DNA from: Bifidobacterium breve
Lineage (GTDB): Bacteria; Actinomycetota; Actinomycetes; Nanopelagicales; Nanopelagicaceae
Direction of reading: 5' to 3'
DNA length: 64,000 nt
Assembly (NCBI GenBank): GCA_945898065.1
Contig: CAMDHH010000001.1
Location: forward strand, 73,427 to 137,426
Numbering within the stretch: the first letter of the stretch is position 1; every line of letters begins with the position of its first letter. Shown piece after piece: positions 10,285 through 19,212 of the stretch. The notes beneath the pieces are model-generated. The model was not told the origin of the DNA, did no database searches, and worked only from the letters and a program-made list of their open reading frames with translations. A program made the translations under genes and the position numbers.

Positions 10285-11086
10285 AGCGGCGGTATTAGGT
10301 TCGCCCATTAGTCATTCGCTATCCCCATTGCTGCATTCAACTGCCTATCAATTGCTGGGAGCCAAAGGAAGTTATGAAGCACTTGAAGTTGGCTCCGGAG
10401 ATCTTTCAAAGTTTTTAGAAGATAAGAATTCAGGCTGGACAGGATTCTCGCTGACAATGCCGCTGAAAGAGGAAGTTTTTGCGATTGCAGACGTTGTTGA
10501 TCCAGTCGCTGCCATGATTTCGTCTGCGAATACTCTTTATCGAAAAGATGATCTTTGGCGTGCAAGCTCTACAGATATAACGGGTTTCGGTTTCGCTTTG
10601 GATTCCCGAGGATTTACCACTGCAAAAAGTGCAGCCGTCCTCGGTGCGGGTGCAACTGCGCGTGCAGTTGTAGGTGCTTTAGATGGCCGCGTTCAGGAGA
10701 TAGTAATTCTCTCTCGAAATACGGGACGCGAAGAAGCGATTCGTAAATGCGTGTCAAGGAGTTCAATCACATTTCTTCCATGGGAATACACAAAGCCAAT
10801 TGCTCAATCTGATTTAGTAGTAAATACAACTCCTTTGTACGGGGCAGATCTTTTTGGAGATTATCTGCCAACTAAAATTTCAACACTATTTTTTGAAGTC
10901 CTCTACCGACCATGGCCAACTGTCCTGCTCTCACGATGGCGCGAGAACGGGGGAGAGACGATGGATGGAATCGATCTCTTGGTCCATCAAGCTATAGAGC
11001 AGATATCTCTCTTCTCAGGCAAAACAGTGGATAGAGCATCGATGGCGCATGATTTGCGTAAGGCTGCTGTAGCAACTCTGGAGTAA
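10277..11086 (+). CDS. aroE: Shikimate dehydrogenase
   Basis: NADPH-dependent reduction of 3-dehydroshikimate to shikimate. Shikimate-binding SHSLSP lies near the N-terminus. Catalytic Lys is in TMPLKE, the ANTL and TDITG motifs supply the Asn/Asp pair, and the nucleotide-binding glycine loop is GAGATARAV. 269 residues. It overlaps mltG by 8 bp, as in many actinobacteria, and starts the shikimate gene block continued by aroC-aroK-aroB-aroQ. Confidence 0.94.
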   Translation: MIRAAVLGSPISHSLSPLLHSTAYQLLGAKGSYEALEVGSGDLSKFLEDKNSGWTGFSLTMPLKEEVFAIADVVDPVAAMISSANTLYRKDDLWRASSTDITGFGFALDSRGFTTAKSAAVLGAGATARAVVGALDGRVQEIVILSRNTGREEAIRKCVSRSSITFLPWEYTKPIAQSDLVVNTTPLYGADLFGDYLPTKISTLFFEVLYRPWPTVLLSRWRENGGETMDGIDLLVHQAIEQISLFSGKTVDRASMAHDLRKAAVATLE

Positions 11087-11120
11087 TCCACAGCCAATAT
11101 TTCTATCTCACTATATCTTT

Positions 11121-11126
11121 TACTCT
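11121..11126 (+). promoter_or_regulatory. -10 box of leaderless transcript (prepilin peptidase)
   Basis: TACTCT, six bases before the ATG at 11133, so the predicted +1 coincides with the start codon. It lies in a 46-bp AT-rich spacer after aroE. Confidence 0.55.
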
Positions 11127-11132
11127 CAAGAG

Positions 11133-11540
11133 ATGAGCTTTTTTCTTTTGTTGATTTTTGGCCTCAAGATTTCACTGACCGATATTAAAAGTCATCGAAT
11201 TCATAACGTAGATCTACTCTTCTTTTTCATCGCTGTTGCTCTCGTATCCCATAATAATATTCCTCGTTTTTTGCAATTCTTCACTGCATCATTGTGTGTG
11301 GGATTTATATTTGCAGCTCTTTTCTCAATCGGTATGGGAGATGTGAAACTCATTGCACTCCTTGTTCCTCTCGTGGCTAAGGATTATGCATTACATCTCA
11401 CACTGCTTCTCATATGTATCTCATTTACTTCGATTGTGGCGGCTGCGATTACTATTCTAAAAAGAGGCACAATATCTCTCAGTATTCCTTGGGCTCCATC
11501 ACTTTTTTCTGGCGCAATCCTTTATTTGGCGACGAGATAG
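11133..11540 (+). CDS. A24 prepilin/preflagellin peptidase-like membrane protein
   Basis: A 135-residue polytopic protein. The two aspartates of the A24 aspartyl protease family are visible: Asp in [11 protein letters not shown] and the GxGD motif GMGDVK. There is no N-terminal methylase domain with Cys pairs, so it is the short TadV/FppA-like form that cleaves type IV pilin-like leader peptides at the inner membrane. Its place between aroE and aroC is common in actinobacteria. No pilin or secretion genes are in the window. Start ATG 11133 with no SD, consistent with a leaderless mRNA. Confidence 0.85.
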   Translation: MSFFLLLIFGLKISLTDIKSHRIHNVDLLFFFIAVALVSHNNIPRFLQFFTASLCVGFIFAALFSIGMGDVKLIALLVPLVAKDYALHLTLLLICISFTSIVAAAITILKRGTISLSIPWAPSLFSGAILYLATR

Positions 11541-11565
11541 GGCCATTATCTGCAAGAATAGGCAG

Positions 11566-12747
11566 ATGAGATGGCTCACTGCAGGCGAATCGCACGGACA
11601 AGCACTAAGCGCCATCCTCGAGGGAATTCCAGCTTCGGTGGTAATTACGAGTGCTGATATCGATAAGCATTTAGCACGTCGTCGCCTTGGATTTGGACGA
11701 GGTGCCAGGCAGAGTTTTGAAGCCGACAAGATAACAATTCTGGGTGGTGTGCGACTTGGTCTTACTCAAGGCGGACCGATAGCAATTCAAGTCGGTAATT
11801 CTGAATGGCCCAAGTGGGAAAAAGTAATGTCTGCGGATCCAATTGATTCTTCGGAGATTGAGAACATGGCACGCAATGCACCATTGACAAGACCACGCCC
11901 GGGTCACGCAGATTTAGTTGGAATGCAAAAATATGATGTAGATGATGCACGCCCAATATTGGAGCGAGCAAGTGCGCGTGAAACTGCTGCCAGAGTTGCA
12001 CTCGGAGCGGTTGCGCGTGCTTTTCTAGAACAAAGTGTAGGCATCACTATTCTCAGCCATGTTCTCTCCATAGGTGCTGCTCGGGTTCCAGATTCAACCC
12101 CACTGCCAAACGAGAGTGATATGGATCGCATCGATGCCGATGAAGTTCGTTGTGCGCACCCTGCATCAAGTGCGGCGATGATCAAAGAGATTGAATCTGC
12201 ACATCGCGATGGAGATACATTAGGTGGAGTTGTTGAGGTTCTAGCATTCAATATGCCTCCAGGACTTGGTTCTCACGTTCACTGGGATCGTCGCTTGGAT
12301 TCAAAATTGGCAGGCGCGGTGATGGGAATTCAAGCAATCAAGGGTGTTGAAATTGGTGATGGTTTCACAACAGCAACGCGTCGTGGCTCTGTTGCTCACG
12401 ATGAAATTGAAAAGAATGCACAGGGCGTTATTGTTCGTCGCACTGATCGCGCCGGTGGCACTGAAGGTGGTATGTCTAACGGTGAAATACTTCGCGTTCG
12501 CGCTGCGATGAAACCAATATCAACTGTGCCAAAAGCCCTTGACACTATTGATGTAGCAACAGGTGAGGCTGCCAAAGCAATTAATCAACGTTCAGATGTG
12601 TGCGCCGTGCCCGCAGCAGGAGTCGTAGCAGAGGCAATGGTCGCCCTTGTTCTAGCAGAAGTTGTACTAGAAAAATTTGGTGGAGATAGCGTTACCGAAA
12701 CTAAACGTAATTTCGATTCATATATGAAGAATCTAAATTACAAGTAA
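11566..12747 (+). CDS. aroC: Chorismate synthase
   Basis: FMN-dependent conversion of EPSP to chorismate, the last shikimate step. Signatures are GESHG near the N-terminus, [17 protein letters not shown] and [11 protein letters not shown]. 393 residues, standard length. Starts [11 protein letters not shown], 25 bp after the prepilin peptidase, with aroK 2 bp downstream. Confidence 0.96.
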   Translation: MRWLTAGESHGQALSAILEGIPASVVITSADIDKHLARRRLGFGRGARQSFEADKITILGGVRLGLTQGGPIAIQVGNSEWPKWEKVMSADPIDSSEIENMARNAPLTRPRPGHADLVGMQKYDVDDARPILERASARETAARVALGAVARAFLEQSVGITILSHVLSIGAARVPDSTPLPNESDMDRIDADEVRCAHPASSAAMIKEIESAHRDGDTLGGVVEVLAFNMPPGLGSHVHWDRRLDSKLAGAVMGIQAIKGVEIGDGFTTATRRGSVAHDEIEKNAQGVIVRRTDRAGGTEGGMSNGEILRVRAAMKPISTVPKALDTIDVATGEAAKAINQRSDVCAVPAAGVVAEAMVALVLAEVVLEKFGGDSVTETKRNFDSYMKNLNYK

Positions 12748-12749
12748 AG

Positions 12750-13253
12750 ATGACCTTAGTTATATTGCTAGGTGCACCAGGTGCTGGGAAGAGCACTGTC
12801 GGCGCTCTTCTTGCGAAGAGTCTCAAACTTGCATTCGTAGATACAGATAAAGTAATCGAACAAATCTCAGGTAAGAGCGTCTCCCAGATATTTGTTGACG
12901 ATGGCGAAGATGTTTTTCGTGCGCTAGAAATCGAAGTTCTTGAGAATCAATTGCAAGCAAGCGATACGGTGCTATCTCTAGGCGGGGGAGCACCGATATC
13001 CCCGACTGCTCAAGCGCTCCTCAAAAATTCCAAAAGTGTAAAGATCTTTTTAGATGTCTCCCTTTCAGTTGCCGCGCCACGTGTGGGATTCAATAGGGAT
13101 CGACCACTCCTTCTCGGTAATCCTCGCGCACAATGGCAATCTCTTCTAGATAAACGTCGTCCTATTTATGAAGATCTCGCCGATCACTGTATTAAAGTAG
13201 ATGCTATGAAAGCCAATGCAATCGTCTCCCGGATTGTAGAGTTGGTGAAATGA
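12750..13253 (+). CDS. aroK: Shikimate kinase
   Basis: Phosphorylates shikimate with ATP. P-loop GAPGAGKST, substrate-binding DTD, the FRALE Arg/Glu pair, LGGGAP and lid segment NRDRPLL are all visible. 167 residues. Overlaps aroB by 4 bp (ATGA). Confidence 0.95.
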   Translation: MTLVILLGAPGAGKSTVGALLAKSLKLAFVDTDKVIEQISGKSVSQIFVDDGEDVFRALEIEVLENQLQASDTVLSLGGGAPISPTAQALLKNSKSVKIFLDVSLSVAAPRVGFNRDRPLLLGNPRAQWQSLLDKRRPIYEDLADHCIKVDAMKANAIVSRIVELVK

Positions 13254-14308
13254 GCACGATCACAATCAAGGCGGATCGCATATCGCAGGTCCATATCAGT
13301 GATGGCGAATGGGATCTAGCGCTAGAAAAAGCTTTAGATGGAAGAGCGCGCGCCGCAATCATTGTCAGCGAAACAATTGCCTCACACATCAATTTCGAGA
13401 TTGAATCAGATACGGATATTCATATTTTCACAATCCCCGATGGTGAAGAAGGAAAAAGCTCAAGGACGTTACTGAAGTTGTGGGATTGGTTAGGCGCGGC
13501 AGGATTTACTCGTAGCGACCTCATTGTTGGAATTGGTGGGGGAGCAACTACTGATATCGCTGGATTTGCCGCGGCAACATGGTTGCGTGGAATTGATTGG
13601 GTAGCAGTGCCCACAAGCGTTGCAGGAATGGTTGATGCCGCAATAGGTGGTAAGACTGGAATGAATAGTGATTACGGAAAGAACCTTATTGGCTCTTTTC
13701 ATTCGCCTATTCACGTAATCGTCGATACTTCCTGGCTCACAACACTTTCAGATCGTGATTTTGCTGCAGGCTTAGCCGAAGTTATCAAGTGTGGTTTTAT
13801 CGCAGATAAGAAAATTCTTGATCTTGTTGAGGGTAAAGAGCTATCACAGATTAGAAATGATAATGATTTAGTAACGCAACTCATTACCGCGGCAATAAAT
13901 GTGAAAGCATCCGTTGTGAGCGCTGATTTCAAGGAAAGCTTCCATCGAGAAGTTCTCAACTATGGACACACTCTTGCCCATGCAATTGAAATTGATAGCA
14001 AATATTCGCTACGTCATGGCGAGGCAGTTTCAATCGGCATGGTCTTTGCTGCTGAGCTTTCACACACCCATGCCTCATTGTCGAAGGAAATTGTGGATCA
14101 GCATCGTAGAATTTTAAATAATCTCAATTTGCCTATTAGCTATGAAGCACAAGCATGGACTCGACTACTGCCTCTTCTTTCCTTAGATAAGAAGGCGCGT
14201 GGGCGCACCATTAGATTCGTACTTCTGGAGGCTCTGGAAAAGACTGGCCGCCTAGATTCTCCAGGGGAGCGCGAGTTGAGTGCGATATATGAGAGAGTAA
14301 GCAAATGA
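13250..14308 (+). CDS. aroB: 3-dehydroquinate synthase
   Basis: NAD- and zinc-dependent formation of 3-dehydroquinate from DAHP. EGKSSRTL, the Gly-rich GIGGGATTDIAGFAAATWLRG, PTSVAGMVDAAIGGKTG and zinc ligands in AEVIKCG, RHGEAVSIGM and NYGHTLAHAIE are present. 352 residues. Overlaps both aroK and aroQ by 4 bp, indicating translational coupling. Confidence 0.95.
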   Translation: MSTITIKADRISQVHISDGEWDLALEKALDGRARAAIIVSETIASHINFEIESDTDIHIFTIPDGEEGKSSRTLLKLWDWLGAAGFTRSDLIVGIGGGATTDIAGFAAATWLRGIDWVAVPTSVAGMVDAAIGGKTGMNSDYGKNLIGSFHSPIHVIVDTSWLTTLSDRDFAAGLAEVIKCGFIADKKILDLVEGKELSQIRNDNDLVTQLITAAINVKASVVSADFKESFHREVLNYGHTLAHAIEIDSKYSLRHGEAVSIGMVFAAELSHTHASLSKEIVDQHRRILNNLNLPISYEAQAWTRLLPLLSLDKKARGRTIRFVLLEALEKTGRLDSPGERELSAIYERVSK

Positions 14309-14736
14309 AAATTCTTGTAATCAATGGGCCTAATCTTGCGCGCTTAGATATACGCGACTCCTCAATATATGGAGATCTCAATTACAAAGAATTAGTTGTG
14401 TTAATTGAATCTAGCGCTAAGAGCAATGGTTTTGAAGCTGATGTGCGTCAAAGTGATGATGAAGCAACGATTATCGGTTGGCTCCATGAAGCCGCTGACA
14501 CAAAGACTCCTGTGATTATTAATCCTGCCGCTTTCACACATTACTCATATGCAATTCGTGATGCTGCAGAGCTTGTAAAAGCACCGCTCATTGAAGTTCA
14601 TCTCTCTAACCCAATGTCACGCGAAGAGTTTCGACACACATCAGTTATTTCTGGAGTTGCAACTGGGACAATCGCTGGATTTGGGCCGAATTCTTACGCC
14701 CTTGCTTGTGTAGCGCTAAAAAACCTTCTCAAATAG
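14305..14736 (+). CDS. aroQ: Type II 3-dehydroquinate dehydratase
   Basis: Dodecameric type II dehydroquinase that makes 3-dehydroshikimate. The N-terminal [17 protein letters not shown] keeps the mobile-loop Arg and catalytic Tyr. [15 protein letters not shown] supplies the catalytic His, and [21 protein letters not shown] the substrate-binding Arg/His region. 143 residues. Last of the shikimate genes before efp. Confidence 0.94.
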   Translation: MKILVINGPNLARLDIRDSSIYGDLNYKELVVLIESSAKSNGFEADVRQSDDEATIIGWLHEAADTKTPVIINPAAFTHYSYAIRDAAELVKAPLIEVHLSNPMSREEFRHTSVISGVATGTIAGFGPNSYALACVALKNLLK

Positions 14737-14790
14737 GAGATTCGCGCGGTAAGGCTCTTACATTTTCGAAGGTATCCTTACTCCATTGTT

Positions 14791-14804
14791 TACCGAAATC
14801 GGTA
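14791..14804 (+). repeat. Short inverted repeat upstream of efp
   Basis: TACCGAAATCGGTA: 6-bp perfect arms (TACCGA/TCGGTA) around AA in the 128-bp aroQ-efp spacer. It lies just downstream of a possible -10 (TATCCT, 14773-14778). It could be an operator or a small leader hairpin; the function is unknown. Confidence 0.35.
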
Positions 14805-14864
14805 GCCAGCCAGCGGGAAATTCTGCAAAGGCTGAGAAATTATGAAAGCGCGAGGCGAATCACC

Positions 14865-15425
14865 GTGGCATCAACTAGTGATCTAAAGAATGGCATGACC
14901 CTAGATATCGATGGTCAGCTCTGGAATGTCATCGAATTCCAGCATGTTAAGCCAGGCAAGGGCCCTGCTTTTGTTCGCACAAAAATGCGCCAAGTACTTA
15001 CTGGAAAAGTGGTCGAGAAGACTTTCAATGCAGGCGTAAAAATTGAAATCGCAATCTTGGAAAAGCGTGAAATGAATTTTCTATACAAAGAGGGTGAAGA
15101 TTTCATTTTTATGGATAACAAAACATTTGATCAGATGTTAATCTCGTCAGCGACAGTAGGCGAAGCGGCTAATTACATGCTCGAAAATACTGAAGCAATC
15201 GTCGCCGTACACGAAGGTAACCCGCTCTACATCGAACTCGCTGCATCCGTTGCATTGACCATCACCTACACAGAGCCTGGCCTGCAAGGCGATCGCTCAT
15301 CAGGTGGAACAAAGCCAGCAACAGTTGAGACTGGAATTGTTGTCGCGGTACCACTTTTCATCAAGCAGGATGAGAAGATTCTTGTTGATACTCGTGATGG
15401 TTCGTATCTCGGTCGCGCAAACTAG
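14865..15425 (+). CDS. efp: Translation elongation factor P
   Basis: Relieves ribosome stalling at polyproline by binding between the P and E sites. The start is GTG 14865 giving [11 protein letters not shown], which matches the family; the frame runs upstream but those residues are not EF-P. 186 residues with all three beta-barrel domains. The domain I tip loop is KPGKGPAF, the palindromic PGKGP typical of actinobacterial EF-P whose lysine works without modification. A GAGG-type SD lies ~10 bp upstream. Overlaps nusB by one base. Confidence 0.95.
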   Translation: MASTSDLKNGMTLDIDGQLWNVIEFQHVKPGKGPAFVRTKMRQVLTGKVVEKTFNAGVKIEIAILEKREMNFLYKEGEDFIFMDNKTFDQMLISSATVGEAANYMLENTEAIVAVHEGNPLYIELAASVALTITYTEPGLQGDRSSGGTKPATVETGIVVAVPLFIKQDEKILVDTRDGSYLGRAN

Positions 15426-15847
15426 TGTCAGCTCGCTCTAAGGCGCGTAAACAAGCGCTCGACATTCTCTTCGAGTCAGATATTCGAGGAAGTGTTGCTA
15501 TGGAGATTTTGGTTTCGCGCGATGTTGTAGAAGAAGGAGTAGATGCGCGTCCGATTCGTGAATATACGCGTGAAATCATTGCTGGTGTCAGCGAGAATCG
15601 TCGAAAGATTGATGAGCTAATCGCAACATATGCCCAAGGTTGGGATATGGACCGTTTACCAGCAGTTGATCGCAGTATCTTGCGTATAGGAATATATGAA
15701 ATTATTTGGGCTCATGCATTACCTGATGCGATAGCAATAGATGAAGCCCTCACGCTTGCCAAAGAACTTTCTACTGATGAATCCGCAGGTTATATCCATG
15801 GTGTACTTGGAAAAATTGCATCTATCAAAGAGAGTATTTCTCTCTAA
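15425..15847 (+). CDS. nusB: Transcription antitermination factor NusB
   Basis: All-helical NusB that with NusE/S10 binds boxA RNA during rRNA transcription. It begins SARSKARKQALDILFESDIRG and contains the core VDRSILRIGIYEI and ALTLAKELS helices. 140 residues. The start GTG 15425 shares one base with the efp stop. Its stop is separated by a single base from the convergent bldD stop, leaving no room for a terminator. Confidence 0.95.
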   Translation: MSARSKARKQALDILFESDIRGSVAMEILVSRDVVEEGVDARPIREYTREIIAGVSENRRKIDELIATYAQGWDMDRLPAVDRSILRIGIYEIIWAHALPDAIAIDEALTLAKELSTDESAGYIHGVLGKIASIKESISL

Positions 15848-15848
15848 A

Positions 15849-16337
15849 CTACTTGATAAGTAAGCCTTCAGTAGATAACCATTGGCGGACCTCACCGATT
15901 TCTCGGTGACATATCAGGGCAATGACTCGCAGATCAGATTCTCGAATGGTGATGATTTGCCCATTCCAATCCCCGCGTAAGTGCGCAATCCCGGTGAGAA
16001 ATTGTGCGAGTATTCCAATATCTATATCCGTGTGTGCGCGATTACGAGTTTTTTGGAAATCGATTGTGCTTTTTGCCTCCATGGGAGAGTGATTGCTTTT
16101 TCTCCCTGAGATTAATTCCTCCACTGGTACTTCATAGAAAGTTGCTAGTTGAATGATTTTTTTCAGGCTCAAGGCTCGTGCGCCGCGTTCGTATGAGCCG
16201 AGCACCACACTGCCTATTGCGCCATGACTCAGGCGTTCGACATCTAGAAGTGTGAGCTGTGCGCCAATGCGCACCGAGCGTAGGCGCTGAGCAATCTCAG
16301 TAATATTAGGTTGAACAATTAGATTGTGGGGTCTCAT
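15849..16337 (-). CDS. bldD: BldD-like regulator with c-di-GMP motif
   Basis: A 162-residue regulator. The N-terminal XRE-type helix-turn-helix (about residues 12-78) includes GSYERGARALSLKKI and FYEVPVEELI, closely like Streptomyces BldD. The C-terminal domain keeps R121-G-D123, eight residues, then R132-E-S-D135. This is the RxD-X8-RxxD signature with which BldD binds tetrameric cyclic di-GMP to dimerise on DNA. The nusB-bldD-pyrR neighbourhood is also the Streptomyces order. The start ATG 16337 is preferred over an upstream frame extension because an ideal leaderless -10 precedes it and the HTH follows at the expected distance. The targets are unknown here. Confidence 0.88.
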   Translation of the reverse strand: MRPHNLIVQPNITEIAQRLRSVRIGAQLTLLDVERLSHGAIGSVVLGSYERGARALSLKKIIQLATFYEVPVEELISGRKSNHSPMEAKSTIDFQKTRNRAHTDIDIGILAQFLTGIAHLRGDWNGQIITIRESDLRVIALICHREIGEVRQWLSTEGLLIK

Positions 16338-16343
16338 GCTCGA

Positions 16344-16349
16344 AGAGTA
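16344..16349 (-). promoter_or_regulatory. -10 box of leaderless bldD transcript
   Basis: On the minus strand TACTCT lies six bases before the bldD ATG (16337), predicting +1 at the start codon. It is divergent from the pyrR promoter ~55 bp away. Confidence 0.55.
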
Positions 16350-16402
16350 TGAACTTTCGCCATCCACTGAATGCGATATCCACAGATCCATAGTGGTCGT
16401 GG

Positions 16403-16408
16403 TAAAGT
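16403..16408 (+). promoter_or_regulatory. Candidate -10 box of the pyr operon
   Basis: TAAAGT (TANNNT). The predicted start near 16415 would give a ~46-nt leader carrying the PyrR hairpin and the SD. No good -35 is seen. Confidence 0.45.
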
Positions 16409-16429
16409 GCGCCTCGCATCCTTTAACGA

Positions 16430-16454
16430 CCCGTCCTGCGAGGCGGGGAAGGAG
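16430..16454 (+). promoter_or_regulatory. PyrR-binding RNA hairpin next to pyrR ribosome binding site
   Basis: CCCGTC (16430-16435) pairs with GGCGGG (16442-16447) around the hexaloop CTGCGA. This matches the PyrR consensus loop CNGNGA within UCCNGNGAGG. The SD AAGGAG (16449-16454) follows immediately and the ATG is at 16461. UMP-bound PyrR on this hairpin would be expected to block ribosome access, the translational mode proposed for actinobacteria. The 3' arm can alternatively pair in a 9-bp repeat, CGCCTCGCA (16410-16418) with TGCGAGGCG (16437-16445), though part of that arm may lie upstream of the transcript start. Confidence 0.75.
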
Positions 16455-16460
16455 AATTAC

Positions 16461-16997
16461 ATGAGTGCTGCCCTGTCGGCGCAAGAGATATCGCGAGCTC
16501 TAACGCGCATCTCTCACGAAATACTTGAAAAAAATGGCGGATCCGCCAATCTCACGCTCTTAGGTATCCCAACGCGAGGCGCACATTTAGCCAGTCGCAT
16601 AGCAACAATTATCAACTCGATTGATTTATGCGATGTCCCTGTCGGAACACTTGATATCACTTTGCACAGAGATGACCTACGGATGCGTCCACCGAGAGCG
16701 CTCATGCCGACTCTTATTCCGCAGGCGGGAATCGATGGACGAGATGTGATTCTTATTGATGATGTTCTCTTTAGCGGTCGAACAATAAGAGCTGCCCTAG
16801 ATGCACTGGGGGAAATAGGGCGACCTAAGAGCGTGCAATTAGCAATTTTGGTTGATCGTGGGCATCGAGAATTACCGATTCGCGCTGACTTTGTTGGAAA
16901 GAATATTCCAACTGCTCGCACGCAAAATGTGAAAGTAAATTTGAGTGAGACTGATGGTGGAGATGAAGTGCTCGTGAGTGAAGGCGAGAGCAAATAG
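16461..16997 (+). CDS. pyrR: PyrR bifunctional regulator / uracil phosphoribosyltransferase
   Basis: Binds pyr leader RNA in response to UMP and can make UMP from uracil and PRPP. The PRPP loop is [44 protein letters not shown] and [18 protein letters not shown] are all PyrR-typical. The start ATG 16461 has an AAGGAG SD; the frame is open to 16371 but upstream residues are not conserved. 178 residues. First gene of the operon it probably regulates. Confidence 0.95.
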   Translation: MSAALSAQEISRALTRISHEILEKNGGSANLTLLGIPTRGAHLASRIATIINSIDLCDVPVGTLDITLHRDDLRMRPPRALMPTLIPQAGIDGRDVILIDDVLFSGRTIRAALDALGEIGRPKSVQLAILVDRGHRELPIRADFVGKNIPTARTQNVKVNLSETDGGDEVLVSEGESK

Positions 16998-17947
16998 TGC
17001 GCCACTTATTGTCCATATCGGATCTCTCTAAAGATGAAGCTGTTCTTATTCTAGATACTGCCATCGAGATGGCTCGAGCAAGTGATGGACCAATGAAAAA
17101 ACTTCCGACACTTCGTGGTCGTACAATCGTCAATCTTTTTGCTGAAGACTCAACACGTACTCGTATCTCATTCGAAGCAGCAGCTAAGAGATTATCTGCC
17201 GACGTTATCAACTTCGGAGCTAAAGGTTCATCACTGAGCAAAGGTGAATCACTCAAAGATACTGCCTTGACCTTGCAAGCGATGGGTGCCGATGCAGTAA
17301 TTATTCGCCATGGTGCATCGGGTGCTCCGGTGCGTCTTGCAGATTCTGCGTGGATGAGTGGAAGTGTTATCAATGCAGGCGATGGTACACACGAGCATCC
17401 AAGTCAAGCGCTCCTTGATGCATTTACGATTCGTAAGCATTGCACAAAAGGTGGTGGAGATTTAGCAGGACTCCGGATAGGCATTGTTGGAGATGTTCTG
17501 CACTCTCGCGTTGCTCGCTCAAATGTTCTCTTACTAGCCCTATTAGGTGGTCATGTCACTTTGATAGCGCCACCAACGCTTCTCCCCTTTGGCGTTGAGA
17601 GTTGGCCAGTAGATATTTCCTACGACTTCGATTCTGTGTTGCCAACACTTGATGCGGTGATGATGTTGCGTGTACAACAAGAACGTATGTCGGATCTCTT
17701 CTTTCCAAACGCTCGTGAATACTCACGTTATTTTGGACTCAATAGAGATCGAATGTTGATGATGAAACAGAATTCGATTGTTATGCATCCAGGTCCGATG
17801 AATCGCGGTTTAGAAATTACTGCCGATGTTGCAGATAGTGCGCGATCTGTAATTGTTGAACAGGTTTCCAATGGAGTGAGCGTGCGGATGGCAATTCTTT
17901 ATCTTCTACTAGCTGGAGCACCAAGTGAGATTGGAGCAAATACATGA
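16997..17947 (+). CDS. pyrB: Aspartate carbamoyltransferase catalytic chain
   Basis: Condenses carbamoyl phosphate with aspartate. Carbamoyl-phosphate motif [21 protein letters not shown], then the aspartate-binding domain with [10 protein letters not shown]. 316 residues. The GTG start shares one base with the pyrR stop, and pyrC overlaps by 4 bp. There is no pyrI regulatory subunit, as usual in actinobacteria. Confidence 0.95.
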   Translation: MRHLLSISDLSKDEAVLILDTAIEMARASDGPMKKLPTLRGRTIVNLFAEDSTRTRISFEAAAKRLSADVINFGAKGSSLSKGESLKDTALTLQAMGADAVIIRHGASGAPVRLADSAWMSGSVINAGDGTHEHPSQALLDAFTIRKHCTKGGGDLAGLRIGIVGDVLHSRVARSNVLLLALLGGHVTLIAPPTLLPFGVESWPVDISYDFDSVLPTLDAVMMLRVQQERMSDLFFPNAREYSRYFGLNRDRMLMMKQNSIVMHPGPMNRGLEITADVADSARSVIVEQVSNGVSVRMAILYLLLAGAPSEIGANT

Positions 17948-19212
17948 GTAAGTCATACATTCTCAAAGGTGGCTCATTACCAAATGGAAGTAAGAGTGAT
18001 ATCGCAATCAAGGATGGAGTGATTTCTGCGATAGGCACGTCACTAGATGCAAGTGGAAGTGAAATATTGGATATCACCAATTGCGTGGTGCTTCCTGGTC
18101 TTGTTGATTTGCATACGCATCTTCGTGAACCAGGACGTGAAGATGCAGAGACAGTTCTCTCAGGTTCTCGAGCAGCAGTCAAAGGTGGTTTCACTGCGAT
18201 ATCTGCAATGGCAAACACTTCTCCGGTTGCTGATACTGCAGGAGTTGTTGAGCAAGTATTTCGGTTGGGACAAGAAGCAGGATTATGTGACGTTTTCCCG
18301 GTGGGAGCAGTAACCCAGGGACTTGCGGGGGAGAAGCTCTCTGAAATGGGAGCGATGGCAAATTCCATAGCAAGAGTAAGAGTCTTTAGTGATGATGGAC
18401 ATTGCGTTTCAGATCCACTTGTTATGCGCCGTGCACTAGAATATGTAAAACAATTTGGTGGAGTTATTGCCCAGCATGCACAAGAGCCGCGCCTCACTGT
18501 TGGTGCGCAGATGAATGAAGGAATTATCTCAGCAAAGCTTGGTCTCAAAGGTTGGCCAGCCATAGCCGAAGAATCGATCATCGCACGAGATGTATTGATT
18601 GCTGAACATGTTTCTTCACGTTTGCATATCTGTCATGTGACAACTGCGGGTGGGGTAGAGATTATTCGCTGGGCTAAAACGCGCGGCATAGATGTTACTG
18701 CCGAGGTGACTCCACATCATCTCCTTCTTACCGATGATCTCGCTTCTTCTTATGATCCGATTTATAAAGTAAATCCACCACTTCGCACGCAAAAAGATGT
18801 GATGACGCTACGTGAAGCGCTAGCTGAGGGCATCATTGATATCGTCGCAACTGATCACGCACCTCATCCTGCTGAAACGAAAGAGTGCGAATGGCAAGAG
18901 GCTTCATTCGGAATGTTGGGATTGGAAACCGCACTCTCTATCGTGATGGCTACGATGGTTGATACAGGTTTGATGAATTGGCAACAGGTTGCAGATCGTC
19001 TCTCGATTACACCTGCTCGCATTGGCGGATATAGCGATCACGGACAGGAGATCGCTATCGGAAAGAGTGCGCACTTGAGCGTGATTAATCCAACTGCCTC
19101 ATGGAGGGTTGATCGTGACCTAGTAGCGTCGCGCAGCCGCAATACTCCCTTCCATGGAATGGAATTTCCAGGTGTAGTAACACATACATTTTTCAAGGGA
19201 GTGAAGCGATGA
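17944..19212 (+). CDS. pyrC: Dihydroorotase
   Basis: Zinc amidohydrolase that cyclises carbamoyl aspartate. Metal ligands in [29 protein letters not shown] and ATDHAPH; substrate Asn region in MANTSP. 422 residues, type I length. Overlaps pyrB and carA by 4 bp each. Confidence 0.95.
   Translation: MSKSYILKGGSLPNGSKSDIAIKDGVISAIGTSLDASGSEILDITNCVVLPGLVDLHTHLREPGREDAETVLSGSRAAVKGGFTAISAMANTSPVADTAGVVEQVFRLGQEAGLCDVFPVGAVTQGLAGEKLSEMGAMANSIARVRVFSDDGHCVSDPLVMRRALEYVKQFGGVIAQHAQEPRLTVGAQMNEGIISAKLGLKGWPAIAEESIIARDVLIAEHVSSRLHICHVTTAGGVEIIRWAKTRGIDVTAEVTPHHLLLTDDLASSYDPIYKVNPPLRTQKDVMTLREALAEGIIDIVATDHAPHPAETKECEWQEASFGMLGLETALSIVMATMVDTGLMNWQQVADRLSITPARIGGYSDHGQEIAIGKSAHLSVINPTASWRVDRDLVASRSRNTPFHGMEFPGVVTHTFFKGVKR

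Noticed and set aside
14706..14864. Long N-terminal extension of EF-P
   Set aside because: The frame is open from 14706, but EF-P homology starts exactly at GTG 14865 ([11 protein letters not shown]); the extra residues overlap aroQ and are not EF-P-like.
16380..16396. CCAC-N9-GTGG inverted repeat between bldD and pyrR as BldD operator
   Set aside because: Arms are only 4 bp and do not match the BldD box consensus.
16338..16484. Longer BldD N-terminus starting at 16484
   Set aside because: It would run through the pyr promoter and PyrR element; ATG 16337 has an ideal leaderless -10 and the family start.
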